Positions 54,761 through 64,000 of a stretch of 64,000 nucleotides of DNA are shown here, piece by piece. A program made the position numbers and the translations under genes. Source of the DNA: Turnera subulata (taxonomy: Eukaryota > Streptophyta > Magnoliopsida > Malpighiales > Passifloraceae); assembly GCA_028386065.3 (NCBI GenBank), contig JAKUCV010005767.1, positions 3,855-67,854 of the forward strand, in the 5' to 3' direction. The notes below the pieces were generated by a model that was given only the letters and a program-made list of their open reading frames with translations, was not told where the DNA came from and made no database searches. The first letter of the stretch is position 1. The number at the start of each line of letters is the position of its first letter.

Positions 54761-57700
54761 TGTAACAGCCCGGGTAAAATTTTTGATTTTTACCGGGACT
54801 GTAAAAGTCGTTTTACCATGATTTACTGTTGAATTAATCTTGGGTAATTAATTCAAGGTAAATCGGGAGTTGTTTTTCGAAACCGAGGGTTTTCCCGCAC
54901 TCGTGATTTTTCCGTGGATTTTTCAGGCCTAAATTCGTTTTTTTTGGGTTTCGGAATTTTTCGGAAAATCACACCGGAAAATAACTTAAGGGGGGTATCA
55001 GTTATTTTCTGGGCCGGTTTGGACACGCCCGCATTATTGTAGCAATAATGCAGGCGGCGCTTCTGTTTGGCTCGTGAACCAGCCCGTGACCGTTCCCTTT
55101 CTTTCATTCTGTCTCCTCATCTTTTTCCCCTACCTTTTCCTTTTCTTCCCGGGCAAACTCCCACGCCCGAGCCACACCACGGCACCGAGTGACCACTACC
55201 TTGTTGCCGCCACCACAACACACCTTGTCTTTCCTTTCTTTCTTTTTCTTTTCCTTTCTCTTTTCTCCTTCTCTTCTTCTTTTCCCTGGCCCGAGACCAC
55301 CAACAGCCACCACCTCACACTGCCGACACCACCTGCACCACCCTAGCAGCCGCCCCTTCTGTCATAGCCGAGCTGCTGCCGTCCTGGGATGGAGACGACG
55401 ACGAGCAACCGCCCGTGACTGTCCCTCGCTCCTCCTTCACGCTGCTGCATCCCGTCAGACCCGCCTCCTCGTGCCATCCTCCTCCTCTCTTCCACCTCCT
55501 CCTTCCGTCACTGCCGACGCGACACCGAGCCGCCGTCACCTGGAGGTCGACCCGCCGTCGCTGATAGGAGTCTCTCTTCCTCGTCGCCTCGCTGCTTGAT
55601 GCTTGCACGCCGCCATCTCCACCAGGCCGACCAACCGCCGGCTGCCGCCGCCTCCCTGGTGCCGTGTTCCGTGCCGCCTTTCCCCGACGAGTGCACCGCC
55701 GTCCGCCATGCCTTCGGACAGCCACGGTGAGCTGCCTTGAGGTTGAAGACAACCTGCTCTTGGACATGCATAATGGGCTATGCTTTGTGTTGGGTTTGGG
55801 TTGGATATTGATAGTGGGCTTGGGTTTATGGGCTGAGTTTTGTGGGTTGTGGTTAGTTTTGGGCTCGTGATGATGGGTTGTGGGCTTAGGCTTGGACTGG
55901 GCTGCGCATGGGCTGAGTCTGGGCCTGGATGGGTCTGGACTTAGTACTGTGCAAGGCCTGGACCAACACTATTTGGCCCAGTCCAGAAATAAAATAAAAA
56001 AATAATAATAATAATAAAATCTGGATATATATATATAAAGACTATATAATTCTGAAAATGTAATTTTGAAAAGGAAATAATTTTGGGAAATAAATAATTT
56101 GGGAATATATATATATACTTAGTAAATAATAATAATTTCTGGGAAGGAAATAATGGGTAATTTTGGATAATTATTGTAAATGCTATTTGGAAAAGAAAGT
56201 ATATAGGTATATTTATTAATACGAATTTATTTTTAGGAAGTAACTTCGTATGACTGGTTTTTTTAGAAATATAGTTTCCTAATATAATAATATTTGGTAA
56301 ATAAAGTATGGTAAATAGTTTTATTAAAATATAATAATTTGGAAAATATATATACATACGTAAGTTATCTTTTTCAGGAAATTATGATGATTATTATTTT
56401 GGGAAATTATAATTATTTTATGAAAATATATTTTGAAAAGAGTTTTAATTAAAGTACGGTACCAAAATTATATTCGGAAATACGTACGGTATTATATTTT
56501 CGATAAATGGAAATAATAACAGATATATAACCGGGATGGGTATATTTCGTAAAATTGGCATCATAGCATACCGATTATGTGCATTTATATGTATATATGG
56601 TTTTGTTGTATAGGTTCGGATATCGGGCAGTTTCCCGAGGAGCCGGCGTCGGACCGGACATTGTCTTCGGAGTTGAGTAAACGGCCAAGGTGAGGATGGA
56701 TAACCCTTGATATGTGCCTGTAATACCTTGTGTGTGTTGTTGTTTGAATGAACTGCTGAGAGGGTCAGTGTTGGTTATTTAATCGTTATGGTTATTGTTG
56801 CTGTTGTTGTTGGACTGTGTTATTAGTCGAGAGAATATTGTGATTAACTGTTAATTGTGAATAATTGGTGTTATATGTATTGTTGTTGGATAATTGATAA
56901 TATGGAATTGCTGTGGTTATTTGGCTACTATGGTCATTGTTGTTGTTGCTATGATGTTGATTTGCTTGATTGAACCGCTGTGTTGACTGTTATTGGTTTA
57001 TTGGATATTATGTTGTGATTGACGTTGATCTGACAATTGTGAATGATTGGTGTTAAGATATGTTAACGGTTTGGTCTGTGGGATAACCTTTGGTAATAGT
57101 AAGTTGAATAACTTGTGATATTGAATATTGGAATTGTGATGTTATATATTATTGTTGAATATTTGATGATACAGATTTGTTGATGTAGTTTCTGTGGGTG
57201 ATTCTCGATATTGCTCTGCTTGATTGAACTACTATGTTGACTGTTAATGGTTTCTTAGATACTGTGTTGCGATTGATGTTGGGTTGTGAATGATTGATGC
57301 CATGAAACTATTGTTGGATTGGTCTGTCGTATAATTTGAGTTAATAGGAAGTTAGATGATTGTTTAACTGTTTTGGATATTGTGTTTGATGTCGATAGAC
57401 TGTGTTGTGACTAGTTTGTCGGAATAAACTGTGATATGGATAATTGGGAAAAAGAGAATGGAAATTGGAAGTTGATTTGAGATTTGGTTTTTTGGATGAT
57501 GATGACATAATTATCACGTGGTAAGTAGAGGTACGACCGGATGGTTTGAGACTGTTTTGTGGTGGCCATGATCTGGGTTACTTGTGATGGGCATGTTGAT
57601 GCCGGTTTGATTGGGATGTTGATCCCGAATTTGTGATTGGGATGTTGATCCCAGATTTGTGATTGGGATGTTGATCCCTGAGATTGTGATTGGGATGTTG

Positions 57701-58431
57701 ATCCCGGATTTGTGATTGGGATGTTGATCCCTAAGATTGTGATTGGGATGTTGATCCCTGAGACTGTAATTGGGATGTTGATCCCTGAGACTGTAATTGG
57801 GATGTTGATCCTTGAGATTTGATATTGGGATGTTGATCCCGGGTTCTTTTTGATCTGGCACCATAAACAGGTTGATAGCCTGGTACGACCTTAGCTTATT
57901 CGTAACGGGGCTAGAAAGATAAAATTGGAGTAATAATAAAGTCCTTGGTACGTTTGAGTCGAGTCTTTGGGTTGGTCTGTCTTGTATGGTATTGGCTTGG
58001 TATGGTTGTGAATATTGTCTGTATTTCTTCTTTGAAGTATTATAGATGCTTGCATATCTCTGTTTATCCTTGGTTGGTGAGCACTTCGGACTCACCCCTC
58101 ACCTGCGGGCTTTCATCCCGTAGGATGGGTTACTTGTGGTACAGGGTTGGTGCATTCCCGACAGGCTGCGTTATCCCTTGGACAGGGCTCGGATCCATAG
58201 TTTGCATCAGTGTAGCATACAGTGTCTTTGTGAGTTCTAAAGTCTTCCGCTGTGCATGGTTTTATTATTATTGGGCCATTGGGCAGGTTTTGTCATTGTT
58301 ATTGTTTTTATTATGGGCTATTGAGCCCGTTATCTGTTGTATACACTGTATGCTTGGTCTTATTTTGGTTAGGTCGTCACAGTTCCGGCACGTGTTTACT
58401 GTGTACGGTAAATACGGGTCGGGGCGCTTCA
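54761..58431 (+). repeat. 3' LTR of LARD copy 2 (3,671 bp)
   Basis: Near-identical to the 5' LTR by eye, apart from scattered substitutions, small indels and the repeat array. This LTR has nine GGGAT-n4-ATCCC units plus one diverged unit (57,593-57,842) against six plus one. Immediately preceded by the purine tract AAGGTGGGTAGAC (54,748-54,760). Confidence 0.88.
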
Positions 58432-58592
58432 TGAAATGTTAAAAATTTTCATAAAATATTTATGAAATGATAAAAAAGTATTATCATATTAAATTATATC
58501 ATATCGGTTGAGAAAATGCTTTGCTTACAAATTCTAACGTGGCAAACCTTTTTCTCCTTTCGTAAAGTGACGGTCCTGATTTAATACTAGGA

Positions 58593-58715
58593 ATGGATTA
58601 ATTTTAGTAGATTGAGGAAATACTAAACTCAGAAAATGAACTGCCCTCTCTGGAAAAATGAAGAAGAGGAAATTGCATGTGGGGATAAGAAATTAACAAG
58701 TAAAGCTTAACCGAT
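58593..58715. repeat. Dispersed repeat, copy 2
   Basis: Counterpart of 44,516-44,660, shorter by about 20 bases through internal indels. It lies between the LARD and the LINE ORF1 start. Confidence 0.7.
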
Positions 58716-58802
58716 CTGTAGATTGGTTGTTGCCACTAAACTATTAGCAAGGAGAAAGTGAGAGAAAAAAGTGGACGCTGACGCTGAAACTCTCTGACGC
58801 CC

Positions 58803-60704
58803 ATGCTCTTGACCCCCGCGGCCGGTCTGGCCGAAAGCCCGCCGGCCCCACTTACTCATCCACCACTGCTGGCTTCGTCCCCTTCTCCAGACGTTAACAT
58901 GTTGGATGTACATGTATCTGGCTCAGGACGTCAAAAGGAGTCTCCACCAGGGATCGCAGATCCTCCGACGCCGATTGTGTCGTTCAAGGAGAAGTTACTC
59001 ACCAACCAAGGGATCCAAGATGTAGCCGCGGCAGAGGACTTTGTCCTTGAGGAGGGTGATATCAAAACCTTCGCCACCCCAGAAGGCCCAGTGGTTCAGA
59101 TTTCTGATAGATACAGGAAGTATCTCCATGGAAACTGGGAAAATTCACTGATCATCAAATTATGGGGAAGGAATATAGGGTATCGCACCCTATACAACAG
59201 ATTGCCCACCTTGTGGAAATTGCAGGGAGCAGTAAAAGTTATCGACTTAGATCATAATTTTTACATTGTGAGGTTCCATAACAAACTGGACAGATTGCGG
59301 GTTCTCACTGATGGCCCGTGGATGTTGTTCGGCCACTATCTTACTGTTGAACCTTGGAGGCCACAGTTTGATCCTGCTGGGCACAAAGTCACATCGGTTG
59401 TGGCCTGGGTACAACTTCCTGGCCTGTCGTGTGAATATTACGACAGACCCCTCCTCAAAGCTGTCTGTGACGAGATTGGGCAGATGGTCCGAGTTGACTA
59501 CAACACCCAAGAATCAGTAAGGGGCAAATTTGCGCGGGTTGCCATTGAACTTGACCTCTTGAAACCACTACAATCTAAGGTATGTGTGGATGGGAGGTGG
59601 TATTTTATCTCGTATGAGAACTTACCTGGTATTTGCTTTGAGTGTGGCCACGTAGGTCACAATATGGCAGTTTGCCCAAACAGAGTTGCTAGCCTATCAT
59701 CTGCTCCAGTCGCGACCACGACGTCCAATGAGAGCCATCCTGACACACCTCCCACCCTGACCGCAGCGGGGCCATTACCGGAGTCAACCAGTGCAACCAC
59801 GCCCCAACAGAGCCAAAAATTTGGTCCCTGGATGGTGGTCCAAAGTAGACAGCGCCGCCCTCCACGGCAGTCCGGCGATGCCAACACCAAAAAGGAAATA
59901 GGACAAGGCAAAAAATCCGGGTCTAGATTTGATGTCTTGAATGATTATGAGACCGTTGACCGACCGTTGGAGAAACTCAGAGGGAAAGAGGTGAAGTCTA
60001 AGCCGCAATCAGTGCCACAGGCCAACGGCACAATGGGAGCAAGCGGGTCTGGGAAGGATTCCATGACTGTTGTCCCCATAAGTGCTCCCGCTCATCAAGG
60101 ACCTAAAACGAGGGATCCTAGTCCTAAAAAGGCAACACCTGATTTGCATATAAAGCAAGGAAAGCCCGTGACTCTAGAAGATGGGCCATCTGGCCAAGGA
60201 ACTCTCCAGCCCACCCAAATCACAAGACCCACTAGACCCACCTCTGTTGTTTCAATGTTAGTTCCTAGCTTGAGGCCCAATACCAACCAGAAACTAGGTC
60301 TAGTCACCAATGCCGAAAATGTAATTAGCAAAGAAGCCAACCCTAAGTTCATGCAGACCCATGCACAGACACTATCAAGGAAAATAACTCACCCAGTTAA
60401 AAGATCAGCCACCAAACAGTCTCCCTATACAAGACATCCTTCCCCTGGTACTTCTCTGGCGTCCACAAACACCCGCACACCCAGTGATGTGGGGTTCTTG
60501 GATATTACCTTTGCTGGAAGCCCAAAGCCACCCGAACCTACCAACCCTCCATCTTCGGTAATTGCTGGAACTATTCCCCTGGTGGACGAACTCATGGCGA
60601 CAGACAATATACAGGAGGAACTGGGGGTCAAAACCACAGCTACCTCGGATTTGCTGCGACCTGCTACTAAAGTTGCCGTGGGTTCCTCCCAAGAGCTGCA
60701 CTAG
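58803..60704 (+). CDS. LINE ORF1: DUF4283 / CCHC zinc-knuckle nucleic-acid-binding protein
   Basis: 633 residues. Residues about 60-230 form the DUF4283 domain common to plant LINE ORF1 and retro-derived proteins (WENSLIIKLWGRNIGYRTLY, IVRFHNKLDRLRVLTDGPW and the GHYLTVEPWRP segment). A CCHC knuckle with the pattern C-x2-C-x4-H-x4-C (CFECGHVGHNMAVC) lies at about 278-291, followed by a long Pro/Ser/Thr-rich tail. It is expected to coat element RNA as an RNA chaperone. The first ATG is used. An alternative at residue 33 (MLDVHV) is possible. It ends 42 bases before ORF2. Confidence 0.9.
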   Translation: MLLTPAAGLAESPPAPLTHPPLLASSPSPDVNMLDVHVSGSGRQKESPPGIADPPTPIVSFKEKLLTNQGIQDVAAAEDFVLEEGDIKTFATPEGPVVQISDRYRKYLHGNWENSLIIKLWGRNIGYRTLYNRLPTLWKLQGAVKVIDLDHNFYIVRFHNKLDRLRVLTDGPWMLFGHYLTVEPWRPQFDPAGHKVTSVVAWVQLPGLSCEYYDRPLLKAVCDEIGQMVRVDYNTQESVRGKFARVAIELDLLKPLQSKVCVDGRWYFISYENLPGICFECGHVGHNMAVCPNRVASLSSAPVATTTSNESHPDTPPTLTAAGPLPESTSATTPQQSQKFGPWMVVQSRQRRPPRQSGDANTKKEIGQGKKSGSRFDVLNDYETVDRPLEKLRGKEVKSKPQSVPQANGTMGASGSGKDSMTVVPISAPAHQGPKTRDPSPKKATPDLHIKQGKPVTLEDGPSGQGTLQPTQITRPTRPTSVVSMLVPSLRPNTNQKLGLVTNAENVISKEANPKFMQTHAQTLSRKITHPVKRSATKQSPYTRHPSPGTSLASTNTRTPSDVGFLDITFAGSPKPPEPTNPPSSVIAGTIPLVDELMATDNIQEELGVKTTATSDLLRPATKVAVGSSQELH

Positions 60705-60746
60705 TCGTCTCCTACTGTTACGGTACTCTTTACCCTATATTTATTT

Positions 60747-63326
60747 ATGGATAACACAAATATTCTAGTTTGGAATTGTCAGGGAGCAGGTAGCAGGAAG
60801 TTTCGCAGAGCACTCACGGACCTTGTCCAATCGCATAGACCGTGCATCTTGGCTCTTGTTGAGACTTGGGTCAGCTTCTCTCGTGTGGAGGAGTTTATAC
60901 AGGGGTTGGGTTACCATGGCAACTTTATCATGGATCCTATTGGCTTTTCTGGAGGTATTTGGCTACTTTGGAGAGGCCAAGATTTCCAGGTTACCTTGCT
61001 TCAGAGTTCTCGTCAATTCATACATGCAGAAGTCAGACCGAAGGATTCCGAGCCTTGGGTTTTTTCTGCCATATATGCCAGCCCCACTCCAACCATGCGA
61101 TCAATTCTATGGAAAGACTTGGAACAACTTGCGGAAGGCACAACGCTCCCTTGGCTGTTAATGGGAGACTTCAATGTTATTGTTGATCTTTCAGAGAGGA
61201 AGGGGGAAGCGATTTTATCAACTCCAATTTGTAAAAAGTTTGTGCGTACTATTCAGGAATGCAATCTCATAGACCTTGGGTTTGTGGGTTCCCCTTTCAC
61301 GTTTGCACGAGGAACAGTGAGGAAGAGATTAGACCGGGGACTCGCTAATGATTTATGGCGCACCCGATTTCCTGAAGCATCGTTACTGCACCTTACAAGG
61401 ACAAAATCCGACCACTCTCCCCTCCTCCTTCGGTGTTCACCTTCACTTTCAAACTCTGGGAATAAGCCCTTCAGATTCCAAGAAGCGTGGTCAACACATG
61501 AAGGGTTCCCTGATCTCATTACCTCACAATGGCGTAAAGGTGCCCCCATCCATGAGGCCACAAAACATTTAGCAAATGAGCTGATGAAATGGAATAAGTC
61601 TTCATTCGGAAATGTATTCAAACGCAAGAGCATCATCTTAAAGCGTTTAGCTGGGATCCAGAAAGCACGCGATGAGGGCCGTGGCAGTGCTTCCCTTGCT
61701 TTGTTGGAGAAAAGCCTTAAAGAGGAATTTGACCGTATTTTGTTTCAAGAAGAGCTTATTTGGTATCAGAAATCAAGAAGCAAATGGATACTATGCGGGG
61801 ACCGAAACACGAAATATTTCCACACATCCACTATTATTCGCAGGCAGCAAAATCGCATCCTTGGGTTAAAATTTGGTGATGACTGGTGTTACGACCAGGC
61901 CACCCTCCAAAATGAATCTGTTCTTTTTTTCAAAAACCTTTTTACTGCTAATGTTGGTTTTTTACCTAGGTTCAGGATTCAGGGACGCTTTCCGGGGGTT
62001 GCACCTGCCTCATTACAAAATTTGGTTTCCCCGGTACAAGAGAAGGAAGTACATGATGCCTTGTTTGATATGAAACCACACAAGGCCCCTGGTGTTGATG
62101 GATTCCATGCTTCTTTCTTTCAACAACACTGGACGATAGTCAGGGATGATATTGTCCAGTTTGTGTCTGAGGCATTCTCCAATGGTTCTTTTGATGATTC
62201 TTTAAATAAAACACTATTGGTACTCATCCCAAAGATTACCTCCCCAGAGTCATTTGCCCAGTTCCGGCCTATAAGCTTGTGTAATGTGGTTTATAAGATT
62301 CTCTCTAAAGTCATTGTTAATAGGCTTAAGCCTTTGATGTCTGACATTGTTTTACCTAATCAATCTTCCTTTGTACCTGGCCGACAGATTATTGATAATG
62401 TCATTGTAGTACAGGAACTGATACATTCCATGCACATCAAAAAAGGAACAAACGGGTTCATGGCACTCAAAGTGGACCTTGAAAAGGCCTACGACCGTAT
62501 TCATTGGGACTTTGTCAAGGACACTTTGTGTGACATAGGGCTCCCTCGCCTGTTTATTGATCTTATTTTATTCTGTCTCTCTTCAAGTTCAATGCAGGTC
62601 ATGTGGAATGGAGAAATGACAAGAGTATTCAAACCCTCCTGTGGATTGCGACAGGGAGACCCCCTATCTCCTTATATTTTTGTTTTATGTCTAGAACGGT
62701 TATCTCAAGCAATACGGGTTGCTGTTGAGCACGGAGATTGGAAACCAGTTAAAATAAAATCAGGCCCTCCAATCTCACATATGTTTTTTGCTGACGATCT
62801 TGTGCTTTTTGCAGAAGCGAGTGTGGAGCAAGCTGGGGTGATTACAAAGTGCCTAGAGGACTTCTGTCTTTCATCAGGCCAGCGTGTTAGCAAGGCCAAG
62901 TCTCGTATATATTGCTCTAAAAATATTTCGCAAGGCCTTGCCAGCGCTATTAGTAGACAATGTCATATTCCCCTAACTGACAATTTGGGGAGATATCTTG
63001 GTGTTCCCTTAATTCATGGACGCACCAATACTTCACTTTTCCGCTCAATTACAGAAAAAGTTGATGCGAAGCTTAATAGTTGGAAAGCACATAATCTTTC
63101 TCTTGCTGGACGTCTGACCTTAACGCAGTCTGTGTTGCAGGCGATCCCATCCTACACGATGCAACTCATTTCGGTGCCGGTATCTATCTGTGAGGAGGTT
63201 GATAAGAAATCCCGCCAGTTTCTATGGGGCTCCACGAACGAGAGTCGGAAGCCTTCACTTGTGAGCTGGTCCAAAGTGTGCGAGCCCAAAGAGGATGGGG
63301 GGCTAGGCCTAAGGAATTTACGATAG
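60747..63326 (+). CDS. LINE ORF2: endonuclease-reverse transcriptase (interrupted)
   Basis: 859 residues to a TAG at 63,324-63,326. The apurinic-like endonuclease domain starts at once (NILVWNCQGAG), with LVETWVS, WLLMGDFNVIVD near residue 136 and SDHSPLLL near 221. The reverse transcriptase has LVLIPKITSPESFAQFRPIS, VDLEKAYDRIHWDF, GLRQGDPLSPYIFVLCLERL and the catalytic FFADDLVLFAE (Asp 683 and 684). The endonuclease nicks target DNA and the RT primes from it. Downstream of the TAG the same frame stays open to the window end. Confidence 0.92.
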   Translation: MDNTNILVWNCQGAGSRKFRRALTDLVQSHRPCILALVETWVSFSRVEEFIQGLGYHGNFIMDPIGFSGGIWLLWRGQDFQVTLLQSSRQFIHAEVRPKDSEPWVFSAIYASPTPTMRSILWKDLEQLAEGTTLPWLLMGDFNVIVDLSERKGEAILSTPICKKFVRTIQECNLIDLGFVGSPFTFARGTVRKRLDRGLANDLWRTRFPEASLLHLTRTKSDHSPLLLRCSPSLSNSGNKPFRFQEAWSTHEGFPDLITSQWRKGAPIHEATKHLANELMKWNKSSFGNVFKRKSIILKRLAGIQKARDEGRGSASLALLEKSLKEEFDRILFQEELIWYQKSRSKWILCGDRNTKYFHTSTIIRRQQNRILGLKFGDDWCYDQATLQNESVLFFKNLFTANVGFLPRFRIQGRFPGVAPASLQNLVSPVQEKEVHDALFDMKPHKAPGVDGFHASFFQQHWTIVRDDIVQFVSEAFSNGSFDDSLNKTLLVLIPKITSPESFAQFRPISLCNVVYKILSKVIVNRLKPLMSDIVLPNQSSFVPGRQIIDNVIVVQELIHSMHIKKGTNGFMALKVDLEKAYDRIHWDFVKDTLCDIGLPRLFIDLILFCLSSSSMQVMWNGEMTRVFKPSCGLRQGDPLSPYIFVLCLERLSQAIRVAVEHGDWKPVKIKSGPPISHMFFADDLVLFAEASVEQAGVITKCLEDFCLSSGQRVSKAKSRIYCSKNISQGLASAISRQCHIPLTDNLGRYLGVPLIHGRTNTSLFRSITEKVDAKLNSWKAHNLSLAGRLTLTQSVLQAIPSYTMQLISVPVSICEEVDKKSRQFLWGSTNESRKPSLVSWSKVCEPKEDGGLGLRNLR

Positions 63327-63999
63327 GCTAACGAAGCATTCCTTGTAAAATTAGCTTGGAAATTTCTAACCCAACCTGACTTACTATGGGTGCAATTACT
63401 TAAAGCCAAGTATGGAGATGGGAGGTTTCTGCCTTCCATGGTTGCTAGACAACAAAGCTCTCATGTTTGGAGAGGGCTCTGCAAAGCATGGCCGACGTTA
63501 CAAAAAGGAACTTCCTGGATCGTTGGGTGTGGCAGGAATGTCAAGTTTTGGACAGACAATTGGGCTGGTTGTGATGGCTCGTTGCAGTCGTTAGCATCTA
63601 CACCAGTTCCCGATGAGCTTTTACAAAGGGACGTGAGGTCTTATGTCACAGATGCTGGCCACTGGGATGTAGATGGATTCCGACCGTATTTACCTGCAAC
63701 TATAGTTGGTGTTATTGCACTCTCTCCAGTCCCTACTAATGAGGAGGATATTCCAGTTTGGGAGGAAACCAGTTCGGGGGAATGCACAGTAAAATCTGCT
63801 TATAAATTAATTAGTAATGACAACCCTGGTGCTCAGGATGTAGTATGGAAGACCATATGGAAATGGAAAGGTCTTCCCAGGATACAAACTTTCTTATGGC
63901 AAGTGGCGCATGAAGCAATCCTCACAAATGCAAATAGAGTGAGGAGACATATGTCACAGGATCCCACATGCCCACGTTGCCACCACAACCAGGAAACTC
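63327..63999 (+). pseudogene. LINE ORF2 C-terminal part after the nonsense codon
   Basis: In frame with ORF2 and free of stops for 224 codons to the end of the window. It continues the typical plant LINE C-terminus: ANEAFLVKLAWKFL right after the stop, VWRGLCKAWPTLQKG, and near the end the zinc-binding reverse-transcriptase region WKTIWKWKGLPRIQTFLWQV with a CPRCH motif. Only the TAG separates it from the rest of ORF2. Confidence 0.88.
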
Positions 64000-64000
64000 T

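Larger units (their letters stand above)
48792..58431 (+). mobile_element. LARD-like LTR retrotransposon copy 2 (type B LTRs)
   Basis: Complete 9,640-bp element flanked by the 5-bp duplication TGAAA (48,787-48,791 and 58,432-58,436). LTRs begin TGTAACAGCCCGGG and end GCTTCA. The primer site TGGTAGCGGAGC is at 52,394-52,405 and the purine tract AAGGTGGG abuts the 3' LTR. The 2,370-bp interior matches that of copy 1 and again has no gag-pol, only the two minus-strand genes. Much of the LTR middle differs from copy 1 while the LTR ends and interior agree, so these are two subfamilies sharing one cassette. Both antisense genes are intact here. Confidence 0.9.
58803..63999 (+). mobile_element. L1-type LINE, cut by the window end
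   Basis: Two-ORF non-LTR retrotransposon in plant order: ORF1 with DUF4283 and a CCHC knuckle, then ORF2 with endonuclease, reverse transcriptase and a zinc-binding C-terminal region. The 5' boundary is not defined; the 3' end and any RNase H region lie beyond the window. One nonsense codon interrupts ORF2, and otherwise both frames are open to the last base, so the copy is young. Confidence 0.93.

Overview
The window is nuclear DNA of a flowering plant, almost certainly a eudicot. It has intron-bearing plant genes, AT-rich introns, nuclear tRNA genes, TTTAGGG-like degenerate repeats and plant-type LINE, SINE, CACTA and Ty3/gypsy-like elements. I cannot name the species.

Host genes, left to right: a decayed fragment of a CROWDED NUCLEI (CRWN) gene (about 0.7-0.9 kb, -); a one-exon plant mobile domain (PMD) protein (3.17-6.31 kb, +); a nuclear gene for mitochondrial ribosomal protein S14 (8.4-9.2 kb, -); NOP56, box C/D snoRNP core protein (24.8-27.7 kb, -, 8 exons); tRNA-Arg(UCU) with a broken tandem copy (27.9-28.1 kb, +); tRNA-Ser(AGA) (30.6 kb, +); a secreted Ole e 1-like protein (30.9-32.1 kb, +, 2 exons); a folate-biopterin transporter family protein (33.4-37.3 kb, +, 7 exons); a duplicated VPS22 exon fragment (38.1 kb); VPS22/SNF8 of ESCRT-II (40.8-43.5 kb, +, 7 exons); and a FAD4-like plastid desaturase (45.1-45.9 kb, -). 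The four spliced gene models (NOP56, Ole e 1-like, transporter, VPS22) close in frame with GT-AG introns.

The rest is mostly mobile DNA. About 9.4-23.5 kb looks like a fold-back element with inverted ends and a degenerate telomere-like core. It was invaded by a truncated minus-strand LTR (9.6-11.7 kb) and by a complete 10.6-kb LTR element (11,856-22,483, TSD CTTAA). A second complete 9.6-kb member lies at 48,792-58,431 (TSD TGAAA). A tRNA-derived SINE (23.6 kb, 16-bp TSD), a CACTA terminus (46.2 kb), a copia-like solo LTR (48.1-48.5 kb) and an L1-type LINE (58.8 kb to the window end) complete the set.

The most interesting signal is inside the two large LTR elements. They are LARD-like: LTRs of 3.6-4.3 kb flank only about 2.4-2.5 kb, with a primer-binding site and a polypurine tract but no gag or pol. 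Both copies carry the same two-gene cassette on the strand opposite to the element. ORF A (227 aa) ends in a LINE-type endonuclease N-terminal segment. ORF B (125 aa) is a basic, probably nuclear, coiled-coil-like protein. Each gene has its own TATA box, and ORF B also has AATAAA signals. By hand alignment, ORF A differs between copies at 46 of 504 nucleotides but only 6 of 168 amino acids, and ORF B at 52 of 375 nucleotides but 14 of 125 amino acids. That pattern points to selection on the antisense proteins.
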